A stretch of 64,000 nucleotides of DNA from Rhodoglobus vestalii (GCF_006788895.1 NZ_VFRA01000001.1:1364001-1428000); one strand, 5' to 3'; shown: positions 51,765-60,892, counted from the stretch's first letter. A program made the numbers and translations. Notes: generated from the sequence alone by a model not told the origin.

Positions 51765-52877
51765 ATGTTGCGACAGGCAGGTTTGGCGGGTGCGGCGAGC
51801 AGCGAACTCGCTGACGGCGTGGTCCAGTTGCGGCCGGAGGACGCGATGGTCGAGGCGATGCTGCACGGATGGCGGGCGCAACAGTCGGCCCGTGGTCTGA
51901 ACGTGGACACGATCGACTATCGGGAGAGGCTGGTGCGCCGGTTCGAGTCGTTCACCAACGAGTTCCCGTGGCAGTGGGGGCCCGGGCAGGTGGATGAGTG
52001 GACATTGACGTTGACTGCCGAGAACCACTTGGCGTCGGCGACGATCCGTGGCTACCAGACCGATCTTCGCCTGTTCAGCGAGTATCTGACCGACACCCGT
52101 TACGGCTGGACCACTGCGTGCGAAGAGGCGTTCGGTGAGTTCCCGGTTCCAATCTGTCACGAGTGGAACACGATCGCGCACCTGAACGACTACGAGGGTA
52201 GCCCGGAGGCCAGACCGTTGTCGCGGGAGGAGCTGCAACTATTCCTGGACTACGCGGACGAGCAGGTCGAGCGGGCTGCCCGCAGCCATCGCAAGGGCGC
52301 GTTGGCTGCCTATCGCGACGCCACCATGTTCAAGGTGATTTATGGTTGGGGGTTGCGGCGCACCGAGACCGCGAAACTTGATCTGTCCGACTGGGGCCGC
52401 AACCCGGCCGCGGTGGAGTTCGGCCGGTTTGGGATGTTGCATGTCCGCTACGGGAAGGCGGTGCGCGGCCAGCCACCGAGGCGACGCAACGTTGCCTCGG
52501 TGATGGGTTGGGCTGTCGAAGCGGTCGCCGATTATGTGGAGAACATCCGGCCCCGGTTCGGGGCGGTGGATCATCCGGCGTTGTGGGTGACCGAGCGGGG
52601 TGGGCGGATCAAACCGGCCGAGATCAACGCACGCTTCGTCGCCTACCGTGACGCGATCGGCCTGCCACGTGTGCTTACCCCACATTCGCTGCGCCACTCT
52701 TATGTCACCCATTTGACCGAGGACGGGGCCGATCGCCGGTTCATTCAGGAGCAGGTCGGGCACCGCTGCGATACCTCGACGGCGATCTACACGCACGTCA
52801 GTTCCGATTTCATGAACACCTCTCTGCGCAAGGCGATCGGCCCGGCGCTTGATGAGGCACCAGGCCAGCAACGATAA
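51765..52877 (+). CDS. Tyrosine recombinase of the three-gene element
   Basis: 370 residues, ATG with GGAGG eight bases upstream. N-terminal SAM-like domain: MLHGWRAQQSARGLNVDTID and RGYQTDLRLFSEYLTDTRYG. Catalytic residues: YGWGLRRTETAKLDLSDWG (Arg), HVRYGKAVRGQPPRRR (Lys), TPHSLRHSYVTHLTEDGAD (His-x-x-Arg), QVGHRCDTSTAIYTHVS (His, Tyr). All present, so it should be active. Followed 9 nt later by the HTH gene with AAGGAG. Likely the enzyme that cuts and joins the element ends. Confidence 0.9.
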   Translation: MLRQAGLAGAASSELADGVVQLRPEDAMVEAMLHGWRAQQSARGLNVDTIDYRERLVRRFESFTNEFPWQWGPGQVDEWTLTLTAENHLASATIRGYQTDLRLFSEYLTDTRYGWTTACEEAFGEFPVPICHEWNTIAHLNDYEGSPEARPLSREELQLFLDYADEQVERAARSHRKGALAAYRDATMFKVIYGWGLRRTETAKLDLSDWGRNPAAVEFGRFGMLHVRYGKAVRGQPPRRRNVASVMGWAVEAVADYVENIRPRFGAVDHPALWVTERGGRIKPAEINARFVAYRDAIGLPRVLTPHSLRHSYVTHLTEDGADRRFIQEQVGHRCDTSTAIYTHVSSDFMNTSLRKAIGPALDEAPGQQR

Positions 52878-52886
52878 GGAGATCTG

Positions 52887-53219
52887 ATGGCTCGCAAACT
52901 GGACTATCGATGGCATCTGCGGCGGGTGATGGCTGAGCGGGGAATGTTCGCCACCACCGATCTGATCGACCCGCTGGCTGCCCGGGGGATCCGATTGTCG
53001 TCCAGCCAGGTCTATCGTCTGGTCGTCGAACGCCCGGAACGGCTCAGTCTGAAGATCCTGATGGCGCTGTTGGACGTCCTGGGCTGCTCGATGGGCGAGC
53101 TGATCGAACCTGTCGCCGCTGGCGGTCAGGCTCGCACGCGCGCAGTTGTTGGCGGAACGGATGCCGGCGTTGGAGAGCTGCGTCCCAGACGTGCTCGGAT
53201 CACCGACGCCGGCAAGTAG
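52887..53219 (+). CDS. Small Cro/XRE-like HTH protein of the three-gene element
   Basis: 110 residues, AAGGAG six bases before ATG. The opening KLDYRWHLRRVMAERGMF, then DLIDPLAARGIRLSSSQVYR and SLKILMALLDVLGCSMGELI form a Cro/C1-type helix-turn-helix similar to the Xre/Cro DNA-binding family. The C-terminal 30 residues are Gly/Arg-rich. It lies tightly between the two recombinase-type genes (9 nt and 3 nt gaps). It may regulate the operon or help the recombinase at the ends. Confidence 0.8.
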   Translation: MARKLDYRWHLRRVMAERGMFATTDLIDPLAARGIRLSSSQVYRLVVERPERLSLKILMALLDVLGCSMGELIEPVAAGGQARTRAVVGGTDAGVGELRPRRARITDAGK

Positions 53220-53222
53220 CCG

Positions 53223-55669
53223 ATGGGAACGCGAACACCTGCGGTGCTCGCTGATCCGCTGAGCGTCGTCATAGACCTTGTTGCCGGCCTCGAACCCGAT
53301 CTGGATCGGGCCTGCATCACCGAGGTGGTGACCGGCGTGGGCGGGGGCCGGGCCAAACGCCGTCGCGTGGCGCAAGCGCTGTTGGATCGGCCGGGGATTC
53401 TCACCGATGGCCGTTCACCCGCGCCTGAGGCGATCGGGAAACTGTTGACCGCGCTACGCGATGCCGGCGCGGTGAACGTCCAGGCGCCGGTCTGCGCCGA
53501 GTGCGGCAAGGCGATGCGTGCCTTCCAGCGTCGGGGGCAGGACTGGTACTGCGGGGTGCACGGTCCGCAGGCCGCCGCGTGTGTCGTCTGCGGGAACGTG
53601 CGCCCGATCGCGCAACGCGACCGCCAGCACCAGCTACACTGCTGGCAACATCCGCTGAGCGACGATCGCGACCCCACCCAGGTGCTGATCGATCTGGTCG
53701 CCGACATCGACCCGGCGTTGGACACGCCGATCGTGACAGCGGCGATCAGAACCGCGGCGCCCCGGGCCGGGCAGCGGCGCCGACTTGCCTGGGCTCTGCA
53801 AGACCATCCCGAGCTGCTCGCCGGCGCCGGCGCCCAGGCGTCGGTGCCCACGGTCCTACGGTCCTACGACTAATTGACGCGCTGGCCGAGCACGGGTCCG
53901 GGCGCATTCTCCGCCCGCCCTGCCCACACTGCGGCCGGGTCATCGCACTTGTCAAACCCCGCCACGGAGTGCGGCTATGTCGAAACTGCGTGGCCAAGTC
54001 CCGTGCCGAAACCTGTTCACGCTGCGGCGTGCACCGTGAGGCGGCCACCCGCGACGCGCAGGGGCGGGCGTTGTGTCCCAAGTGCTTGATCACCGACCCG
54101 GCGAATCAGGAGGTCTGCCTGAGCTGCCGACGACGTCGTCCGGTCAGCGTCCGGACCCCGGCGGGTCCGCTTTGTGGTTCGTGTCGACCGATCGCGACGG
54201 TGACCTGTTCAATCTGCGGACGTGTGGCTGGCGGCTCGATCTCCAATCTCACCGGACAAGCGTGCTGTCACGCGTGCCTGCAGCGGCGAGCACGCTGCAG
54301 TGGCTGCGGCAACGTCAGACTAGTTCGCAGCGGAACCCGTTCCGAACCGCTCTGCGGCTCCTGCACTCGCCCCGAAGCCCACTGGCACGCCTGTCCCGGC
54401 TGCGGCGAACCCTCTCAAAACCGGTCGCGCCGCTGCGCCCGTTGCACACTACGACGACGCCTCGGTGAATTGCTACGCGATGACGCCGGAGGGATCCACC
54501 CACAACTGCAGGTCCTGCATGACAACCTCGCCAGCCACGAGCGGCCAGACACTGTGCTGGCCTGGCTGAACACATACACCGCGATGGCGATCATGCGCGA
54601 ACTCGCGACGCGGCAACGAGCCCTGACCCATGCCGGGCTCGACGAGCTGCCCGACAGCAAACCGTTGCGGCACCTGCGCAGCGTGCTGGTGGCCACAGGT
54701 GCGCTACCTGCCCGCGACGAGCAACTGATCCGGCTCGAACGATGGATCACGGTCACGCTCGCCGATCTGACTGACCCGGAACAGCGCGCGCTGCTGCACC
54801 GCTACGCCCGCTGGCACGCGTTACACCGGCCACGCCGCCGCAACAACGGTCGACACGCCACCGACGGGCAACGCATGGCCATCCAGCACAACATCAGCGC
54901 TGCAATCACCCTGCTCGACTGGCTGTCCGCCCGTGGCCTCGACCTGGCCAGCGCCGGACAAGGCGACCTCGAACAGTGGTTGACCTGCGCGCCCGCGACT
55001 GCCCGCGTTGGCGCGGGTAACTTCGTCCGCTGGGCCAGACGAAACAAGATCACCACCCTGGCCTTTGCCGCCACCAAATGGGACGGGCCTCGGCGTATCA
55101 TCGACAGCGAAGCCCGGTGGACTCACGCCCGTCGGCTGCTACACGATGACAACATCAGGGCCGAGGACCGCGTCGCCGGACTGCTCGTGCTCCTCTACGC
55201 GCAATCCACCACCACGATCAGCCGGCTCACCCTCGAGCACGTCCACGCCGACGCGCACGAGGTGCGGCTGCGACTCGGCCGCGAACACATCGTGCTGCCC
55301 GAACCCCTCGACGCGCTGGTCCGGGAACTCGTTGCTTCCCGGCACGGGCACGCCACAGTTGGCGACCAGGGCATGTCCCCCTGGCTGTTCCCCGGAGGAC
55401 GACCCGCCCGGCCGATCAGTGCCTCTCGGCTCGGCGAACGGCTTCAACAACTCGGCCTTCAGCCCGGTCAAGCCCGCTCCACCGCCCTGTTCGGCCTCGC
55501 CGAAGAACTCCCCGCAGCGTTGCTCGCCCGACTGCTCGGAATCAACATCAGCGTCGCGGTCGCCTGGCAACGCGCCTCCGCCGGAGACTGGACCGGCTAT
55601 GCCGCCGACTACAGCCGTCGGGCACGCTCGAGCAGCATCGCCGGACCCACCCATGATGAACACTCGTGA
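53223..55669 (+). pseudogene. Multi-zinc-ribbon, degenerate tyrosine-recombinase-like protein, frameshifted
   Basis: The first frame (53223-53873) ends PTVLRSYD-stop; the second continues PTVLRLIDALAEHGSGRI to 55669. A perfect tandem copy of CGGTCCTA at 53851-53866 causes the shift; one copy would give an 812-residue protein. Residues ~85-430 contain 14 CxxC pairs (CAEC, CVVC, CPHC, CRNC, CSRC, CPKC, CLSC, CGSC, CSIC, CHAC, CSGC, CGSC, CPGC, CARC), about seven zinc ribbons. The C-terminal ~300 residues look like a recombinase fold: a SAM-like part (AITLLDWLSARGLDLASAG), a box-I-like QSTTTISRLTLEHV without the usual Arg, and a box-II-like QARSTALFGLAEELPAALLA ending TGYAADY. Confidence 0.75.
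53851..53866 (+). repeat. 8-bp tandem duplication (CGGTCCTA x2) causing a frameshift
   Basis: Two exact adjacent copies (53851-53858, 53859-53866). With one copy the codons read CCC ACG GTC CTA CGA CTA ATT GAC (PTVLRLID), joining both frames. Confidence 0.95.
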
Positions 55670-55705
55670 GAGCTATTCCGAGAGTTCCAATATCCGACTC
55701 CGCCA

Positions 55706-55852
55706 GAACACGCCGACCTCACGATCAAACAGAGAGCCCTCGACCGCACCGCACCCATAGAAAGCGGAACAGGCCGCTACACACCCTCCGACACAATCCT
55801 GAACTTCCTCGAGAATCTCTGCAAGATTATGCCGAACAATTACGGGTGCTAA
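55706..55852 (+). pseudogene. RIT2 recombinase C, 3' end
   Basis: EHADLTIKQRALDRTAPIES and GRYTPSDTILNFLENL match the end of RIT1 gene C (EADLSAKEAVLQHLADPGPA ... PDDSLLGFLQGL). It is the displaced tail of the gene broken at 51600. Overlaps the right palindrome, as in RIT1. Confidence 0.8.
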
Positions 55853-55892
55853 GCCGCCTGATCAGCGCTTTAAGGCAAACATCGGCATAATC
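55825..55892. repeat. RIT2 right terminal palindrome
   Basis: GATTATGCCGA (55825-55835) and TCGGCATAATC (55882-55892) are inverted around a ~46-bp centre. Read outward it begins ATTATGCCGAACAATT, matching the complement of the left end (ATTATGCCGACAATTT). Confidence 0.8.
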
Positions 55893-56161
55893 CGAACATC
55901 AGGATAATTCAGGAACGCCCGATCCATCTTCAGATCCGAGACTTCTTTCCGAAGCCGCACCAGCTCGGCCCGCTCTGTCTCGCTCAGAGCCCCATCGCTC
56001 GCGTCATAGCGGTCCCGGTGGGCTTTGACCCAGTTGCTCAACGTTTGCTCGACGATGCCAAGCTCACGCGCGACCCTTGCGACGGGTCGGCCCGTATTGA
56101 TCACCAGCTTCACAGCCTCGTCTTTGTACTCAGGCGTGAACGCCCTCCGTTGGTTTCCCAT
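55893..56161 (-). pseudogene. IS3-family OrfA fragment (IS3-E)
   Basis: MGNQRRAFTPEYKDEAVKLV, then ARVARELGIVEQTLSNWVKA (HTH) and ELVRLRKEVSDLKMDRAFL are an IS3 OrfA. The C-terminus (NYPDVRIMPMFALKR) is read out of RIT2 DNA. OrfB is absent. Confidence 0.8.
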
Positions 56162-56221
56162 AATGAACATCCTCTCTTAGAAGGTGTCCACCAAACAGGG
56201 CCAAGGCCAGGCCGGGTCGCG

Positions 56222-56335
56222 GATCTTCGCGCGTGGTTCCCCACCGACGAGGCATGCCTGGCCTACCTGGACCGGCTGCGGTGGCCCGACGGATTCGTGT
56301 GCCCGCACTGTGACGCCAGATCAGCGGGCACCGGC
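56222..56335 (+). pseudogene. IS1595-family transposase N-terminal fragment
   Basis: DLRAWFPTDEACLAYLDRLR, then WPDGFVCPHCDARSA is the zinc-ribbon start of IS1595-type transposases. Truncated by the IS21 end at about 56350 on the right; its left limit lies near 56180. Confidence 0.65.
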
Positions 56336-56431
56336 GGGGTGGGAATAGCAAGTTGATTTGGCCCCGGGTTTGTCGTTTGTTTTGGCCCCACCCCGGGTAG
56401 GGTTTTCTGGGTTGCCGTTGGTCGCGGCGGG

Positions 56432-57226
56432 TTAGCCTTTCTGTGCTTGCCTGGTGGTTTTGAGGCGGTAGGAATCGGTTCCGGTGTTGATGATGTGGCC
56501 GCGGAAGGTGAGCCGGTCCACGATGGCTGCGGCCAGTCGGGGGTCGGTGAAGGTTTGGCCCCACTCGCTGAAGTTAGCGTTTGAGGCGCACGCAATCGAT
56601 GCTCGTTCCTCTCGAGCCGTGATGATCTGGAACAGCAGCTCCGCCCCGTGGGTATCGAGTTTGACGTAGCCAACCTCGTCAAGACACAGCAGGTCCAGGC
56701 GAGCGTATTTACCGACCAGCCGGGACAGCTCCTTGTTATCGGCGGCCTCGACGAGCTCGTTGACCAGCGCAGCGGTGGTGATATATCGGACACGACGGCC
56801 CTGTTCCGCGGCAGCAGTGCCTAAACCGATGAGTAGATGCGTTTTGCCGGTGCCGGAATCCCCGAGCAGCACCAGTGGTTCACCGGCATCGATCCAGGAG
56901 CCGCCAGCCAGCTGGGTCATCGTTGCCGGCGGCAGATCGGGTATGTGTGCCAAATCCAGGTCTTCGAGTCGTTTCGGGCGTGGGAACTTGGCTTCTTTCA
57001 CTCGTCGGTCGCGGCGCCGGTCCTCGCGCTGGTCGCATTCGAAGGTCAGCACCTCGGCCAGGTAACCCTGATGAGACAGCCGCGCTCGTGCCGCTTCCTC
57101 CGCCATCGACGCGGCGATCTTCGCTGTCCCCGTCAGGTAAAGAGTTTTGCATGCGGCGCTGATCGCTGCCGCCGCGGCAGGCTCGCTGATACCGGCCAGC
57201 GTTGGACGTGTTCCTGTCGCGCTCAT
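56432..57226 (-). CDS. istB: IS21 IstB helper ATPase
   Basis: 264 residues of the DnaC/IstB AAA+ family. Walker A LLGDSGTGKTHLLIGLG, Walker B LLCLDEVGYVKLDTHGAEL, sensor CASNANFSEWGQTF, arginine finger region IVDRLTFRGHIINTG. The start overlaps the istA stop by four bases. Normally delivers target DNA to IstA; without intact IstA it is probably idle. Confidence 0.9.
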   Translation of the reverse strand: MSATGTRPTLAGISEPAAAAAISAACKTLYLTGTAKIAASMAEEAARARLSHQGYLAEVLTFECDQREDRRRDRRVKEAKFPRPKRLEDLDLAHIPDLPPATMTQLAGGSWIDAGEPLVLLGDSGTGKTHLLIGLGTAAAEQGRRVRYITTAALVNELVEAADNKELSRLVGKYARLDLLCLDEVGYVKLDTHGAELLFQIITAREERASIACASNANFSEWGQTFTDPRLAAAIVDRLTFRGHIINTGTDSYRLKTTRQAQKG

Positions 57227-57694
57227 CGGGCACCCACTAACAGTTGGTCATATCCGGCCAATGACGGTGCTCCGCGTTCGGGAAGATGCACGACTCTGTC
57301 GGTAAGTTCCTCTGGCAACTGGGTAACAATGGGTGCGAACGCCGCGTTCGCGCGGGCGGCGACGGCCAAACGGTCCAGGTCGTAGTCAGCGGCAGCAATC
57401 GCTGTTTCCATGGCCTCGATCACGGCAGTAGCTGGCAACGTTCGTGCCAGCAACAGCACCCCGATCAGTGCCCGCGTCCCAGCACCGTCACCGAGTTGAT
57501 GGCGGGCTTTATCCCAGAATTTCTGATGAATGGGTGTGAAAGCACCGCTGGCACGGGCGGCGACCAGGGCGGTAGCACCGGCCATGGCACCGGGTTTGCG
57601 GGTGAGGACCTCCAAATAGTGATCGAGATCAAGGACGTGCGCATACTTATGCACGGCCCGCACGTGAACTGCGATTCTCTTCCCGTCGGCGAAC
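57223..57694 (-). pseudogene. istA: IS21 IstA transposase, C-terminal 157 residues
   Basis: FADGKRIAVHVRAVHKYAHV, LDLDHYLEVLTRKPGAMAG and HQKFWDKARHQLGDGAGTRA are the end of IstA. The DDE core lay upstream and has been removed at the IS3-A junction (57695). Confidence 0.8.
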
Positions 57695-57738
57695 TGGGCT
57701 GCTACGGGGATTTCGGACAGCGGAATTAGTGGATTCTT

Positions 57739-58632
57739 CTACGCTGCCAGGGCTGGCTGTTGATAACCATAGTGGACTTCGTTGGGCCGTCGATAATCGA
57801 GCGCTGAGTGCCGCCTGCGACTGTTGTAAAATCCCTCGATATAGCGGATGATGTCGCTGCGAGCCTGCGTCTTGGTCGCGTAAACGGTCCGATACACGCG
57901 CTCATTCTTGAGCATCGAGAAGAAACTTTCCGCCATGCTGTTATCCCAACAGACGCCGGTGCGGCCCATAGATGAGCGCATGCCCAGACTGGTCACCAGG
58001 GCCCGGTAGACGGCTGAGGTGTAGACGCTTCCGCGATCGGAGTGCCAAATGGCGTCAGGCGCGATCAGGGTCGTTGCCGCGGCATTCTTGAGAGCGTCCT
58101 CGACGAGTTCGGTACGCATGTGATCGGCAATGGACCAGCCAACGACTTTCTTCGAGTAGCAGTCGATGACCGTGGCCAGGTAGACGAACCCCTGCCAGGT
58201 GTGGATATACGTGATGTCTCCGATGAATTTCATCCCCGGACGATCCGCGGTGAAGTCGCGTTTGACAAGGTCGGGCACGTTTGCTGCGGCCAACGCGTCG
58301 GCCTCCGTCGTGACCCGGAATGGCCGTGGTTGGCAGGCTACGAGGCCTTCCTGGCGCATCAGCTGCCGGACGAGTTCGGGGGAACACTGCGTCTGCTCGG
58401 CGGTCAGGTCCGCGTGGATTCGCCGATACCCGTAAGTGCCGTCAGACTCCTCAAAATAGTGTCGGATCCGCGCCAAGAGGGTTTCCCGGCGGGCCGACGT
58501 CGCCGATTGCGGGCGCGTCAGCCAGTGGTAGAAACCAGAGGTTGACACCTCCAACCAGCGACACATATTCACCACAGGATTCCGGTTGTTGGGCTCAGCT
58601 TTTTGGGAGTCGATGAATTCGTACTTGCTCAC
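57739..58632 (-). CDS. IS3-A OrfB transposase
   Basis: 297 residues, identical to the product at 31080-31973; DDE triad intact. Confidence 0.95.
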   Translation of the reverse strand: MSKYEFIDSQKAEPNNRNPVVNMCRWLEVSTSGFYHWLTRPQSATSARRETLLARIRHYFEESDGTYGYRRIHADLTAEQTQCSPELVRQLMRQEGLVACQPRPFRVTTEADALAAANVPDLVKRDFTADRPGMKFIGDITYIHTWQGFVYLATVIDCYSKKVVGWSIADHMRTELVEDALKNAAATTLIAPDAIWHSDRGSVYTSAVYRALVTSLGMRSSMGRTGVCWDNSMAESFFSMLKNERVYRTVYATKTQARSDIIRYIEGFYNSRRRHSALDYRRPNEVHYGYQQPALAA

Positions 58633-58922
58633 TACCGCTGCTCCCGCGCGAAGTAAGCGGCCGCTTTTTTCAAAAATTGGGTCTCAGCCTTGAGCTCCTG
58701 ATTTTCCCGCTCGAGTACTTTGAGACGGGCACGCTCGGGGACGGTCAGCTCCGTCTCGGTGCCACCATTCGCTTCGCGATACTTGATCAGCCAGTTGCGC
58801 AATGTTTCGTGGCCGACCCCGTAGGACTCGGCCACGTCCCTGATCGGCTTCGAGGTGCTGATCACCTCCCGACACAACTCATCTCTGAACTCCTGGGTAA
58901 ATTTCCGGCGTGCTGTGGTCAT
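58632..58922 (-). CDS. IS3-A OrfA
   Basis: 96 residues, identical to the product at 30790-31080, with the same A6G slippery site before its stop. Confidence 0.9.
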   Translation of the reverse strand: MTTARRKFTQEFRDELCREVISTSKPIRDVAESYGVGHETLRNWLIKYREANGGTETELTVPERARLKVLERENQELKAETQFLKKAAAYFAREQR

Positions 58923-58991
58923 GCAGATCTCTACTTTCAGTGAACCCCCATTTTAAGAGGGCCCACTGTCCGAAATATCCGCAGCACACCA

Positions 58992-59418
58992 GACCATATG
59001 AACTTGCCCTTCGTGAGTGATTTAGTCGTTGCTCACTGACCAGCCAACGGTGGCTCATCACGTCGACGATCTGACGCTCGAAAACCGAGCGAACTACACC
59101 ACTACCCTAGACGCAACCCGATAATTCGTCAACGACGCTAGAAACGGTTGGTATTTGATCATTTTAAATGTGTATCAGAATTGTCACATCGTGGACTCTT
59201 TGTCGCCTTAAGAGACGTTCCCCTTAGTTCTCGGTGCACAATGGCTCCTTAATGGCCTAATCAATTATTCACGTAATAACGGTGAATCTGCGGGTGCGGA
59301 GAGAAGCAGTGTCACAGGTTACGATCGGCGCGAGCCTAGGCACTCGGGCGATCAAGAGCGTGCTGTATTGGGAAACTTCGACAAACTCAATGACTAAGAG
59401 TGGAATTCTGTGATTACT
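58992..59418. other. 427 bp without recognisable gene
   Basis: AT-rich, no frame with a ribosome site or motif, no IS end. Probably old intergenic DNA next to the convergent end of the PPOX-type gene. Confidence 0.5.
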
Positions 59419-59790
59419 CTAGAGCGGTTTGATTTTCAGGATGACACGCTCAGATTCGATTATTTCTGGCAAGTATGGACGGTTGAAGTACCGCCACGCG
59501 AGCTTATCGATGTGAGTTCGTGCCTCGTGTCCATGCACGACCTCGATTACCGTCCCGCGGATCTCCGCGTACTCGTAGGCGTTGTCCTTGTCAATTATCA
59601 GCACAACGACGCGAGGATCCCGCTGGACATTCTTGAATTTCGCGCGGTGCACCTCCGTGTTTATGATGATGTTCTCGTCGTCGCAATCGACCCACATAAC
59701 CTGTGCGCACGGCTGGCCATCCACTTTGAGCGTCGTGAATGACGCGAAATTGCCGCCCGTCGCCAGTTCTCGTACTTTCTCGCTAAGCAT
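59419..59790 (-). CDS. PPOX-class (FMN/F420-dependent) split-barrel protein
   Basis: 123 residues with AAAGG six bases before ATG. MLSEKVRELATGGNFASFTT, LKVDGQPCAQVMWVDCDDEN, INTEVHRAKFKNVQRDPRVV and YAEIRGTVIEV follow the pyridoxamine-5'-phosphate-oxidase-like pattern (xFATLxTxxxDGxPxxxxVW, KxxNLxRDPRV). In actinobacteria short members often bind F420 and reduce varied substrates. The GHEARTHIDKLAWRYFNRPY segment is also family-typical. The only ordinary gene among the right-hand mobile elements; no partner genes nearby. Confidence 0.85.
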   Translation of the reverse strand: MLSEKVRELATGGNFASFTTLKVDGQPCAQVMWVDCDDENIIINTEVHRAKFKNVQRDPRVVVLIIDKDNAYEYAEIRGTVIEVVHGHEARTHIDKLAWRYFNRPYLPEIIESERVILKIKPL

Positions 59791-60150
59791 TTATGCCTTT
59801 CCCTTGTGGATACTTGCCCTCAAGTCGCGGAAGGAATCCACTATCTCTGCCGGAATGCGTGCGCCACAAACTACGACCCCTGAAGGATGACAGCGAAGAT
59901 AGCGGACTGACCAAAGCGACTGAGTGAGAGCGAGGTGGAATTGCAGTATCAGTATAGCAACAGAGATCGGCTCCTACCTGTATGCGATCCCTTCCCTCTT
60001 TATCTAATACTACTGAGACGTTGACAAGATGGTCAATGAATCGACGTGCCTCAGTTTCTTTGAGCGCGTGAGTGTGGTTGGTGCCTCACATACTTTGAGC
60101 GCGAAGCTTGCCTGTATGGAGGGTAAGATTCCGATGGCCGCGAGGCGACA
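59791..60150. other. 360 bp without recognisable gene
   Basis: Upstream region of the PPOX-type gene followed by AT-rich DNA up to the IS3-D end at 60151. No motif or frame that I can support. Confidence 0.5.
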
Positions 60151-60532
60151 TGAATCGCCCCGGGTTTGGTGGAGGGTCTGATTCCCGGAGAGGATGATGA
60201 TCATGCCAGCACTGAGGAAGTATCCACCGGAGCTTCGTGAGCGTGCGATGCGGCTTGTTGCCGAGGCCAGAAAGGAAGATTCGGAGTTGTCGTTGAACGC
60301 GGCGGTGATCCGGATCGGGCAGCGTGTCGGAGTCAATCCTGACACGTTGCGTGGCTGGTGCAAGCAGGCCGCCATCGACGCGGGCGAAAGGCCCGGAACC
60401 ACCACGTGCGATGCAATTCGGATCAAGCAACTCGAGGCGGAGAACCGTGAGCTCAAGCGTGCCAATGAGATTTTGTTGGCGGCGTCCTCGTTCTTCGCGC
60501 GGGAGCTCGACCGGCGACTGCCATGGTAGTTC
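60151..60532 (+). mobile_element. IS3-D remnant with intact OrfA frame
   Basis: Starts TGAATCGCCCCGGGTTT as at 25678. OrfA (60203-60529) reads MPALRKYPPELRERAMRLVA, IRIGQRVGVNPDTLRGWCKQ and ELKRANEILLAASSFFAREL. It ends at IS3-A copy 3 (60533). OrfB is missing. Confidence 0.85.
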
Positions 60533-60601
60533 TGGTGTGCTGCGGATATTTCGGACAGTGGGCCCTCTTAAAATGGGGGTTCACTGAAAGTAGAGATCAG
60601 C

Positions 60602-60892
60602 ATGACCACAGCACGCCGGAAATTTACCCAGGAGTTCAGAGATGAGTTGTGTCGGGAGGTGATCAGCACCTCGAAGCCGATCAGGGACGTGGCCGAGTCC
60701 TACGGGGTCGGCCACGAAACATTGCGCAACTGGCTGATCAAGTATCGCGAAGCGAATGGTGGCACCGAGACGGAGCTGACCGTCCCCGAGCGTGCCCGTC
60801 TCAAAGTACTCGAGCGGGAAAATCAGGAGCTCAAGGCTGAGACCCAATTTTTGAAAAAAGCGGCCGCTTACTTCGCGCGGGAGCAGCGGTAG
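60602..60892 (+). CDS. IS3-A OrfA
   Basis: 96 residues, identical to 30790-31080. Confidence 0.9.
   Translation: MTTARRKFTQEFRDELCREVISTSKPIRDVAESYGVGHETLRNWLIKYREANGGTETELTVPERARLKVLERENQELKAETQFLKKAAAYFAREQR

Larger units (their letters stand above)
51601..55705 (+). mobile_element. 4.1-kb three-gene element: tyrosine recombinase + HTH + multi-zinc-ribbon recombinase-like protein
   Basis: Boundaries follow from the split RIT2 gene C (left half ends 51600, right half starts near 55706). Both ends carry an inverted TCGGAAATTG/TCGGATATTG a few bases in. No obvious target duplication. Three rightward genes fill it. The general plan recalls Tn554-type transposons (two recombinases and a small accessory protein), but gene order and the zinc-ribbon protein differ. 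Family name not assigned. Confidence 0.75.
45758..55892 (+). mobile_element. RIT2: Recombinase-In-Trio element carrying three nested insertions
   Basis: Gene A is intact. Gene B is interrupted by IS3-C (which holds IS481-B), and gene C by the 51601-55705 element. Removing these leaves about 3.3 kb with A-B-C joined by ATGA overlaps, bounded by matching palindromes. Left flank is an rve-type IS; right flank is an IS3 OrfA piece, so the host target has been rearranged. Confidence 0.85.
56350..57694 (-). mobile_element. IS21-family element, 5' part deleted at IS3-A copy 2
   Basis: The right-hand end of the element shows repeated TTTGGCCCC motifs (56350-56395), as expected for the multiple terminal repeats of IS21. 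istB is complete; istA is cut at 57694 by IS3-A, and no istA sequence follows at 58992. Confidence 0.8.
57695..58991 (-). mobile_element. IS3-A, copy 2 (1297 bp)
   Basis: Same ends and length as copy 1, opposite orientation. Neighbouring triplets AAC and GAC differ, and the left flank (istA) does not continue on the right, so DNA adjacent to the IS was deleted. Confidence 0.95.

Noticed and set aside
53501..53850. Start of a separate 722-residue protein at 53501
   Set aside because: The first ~118 residues are an Arg-rich shadow of the upstream frame; true homology begins at the 8-bp duplication.
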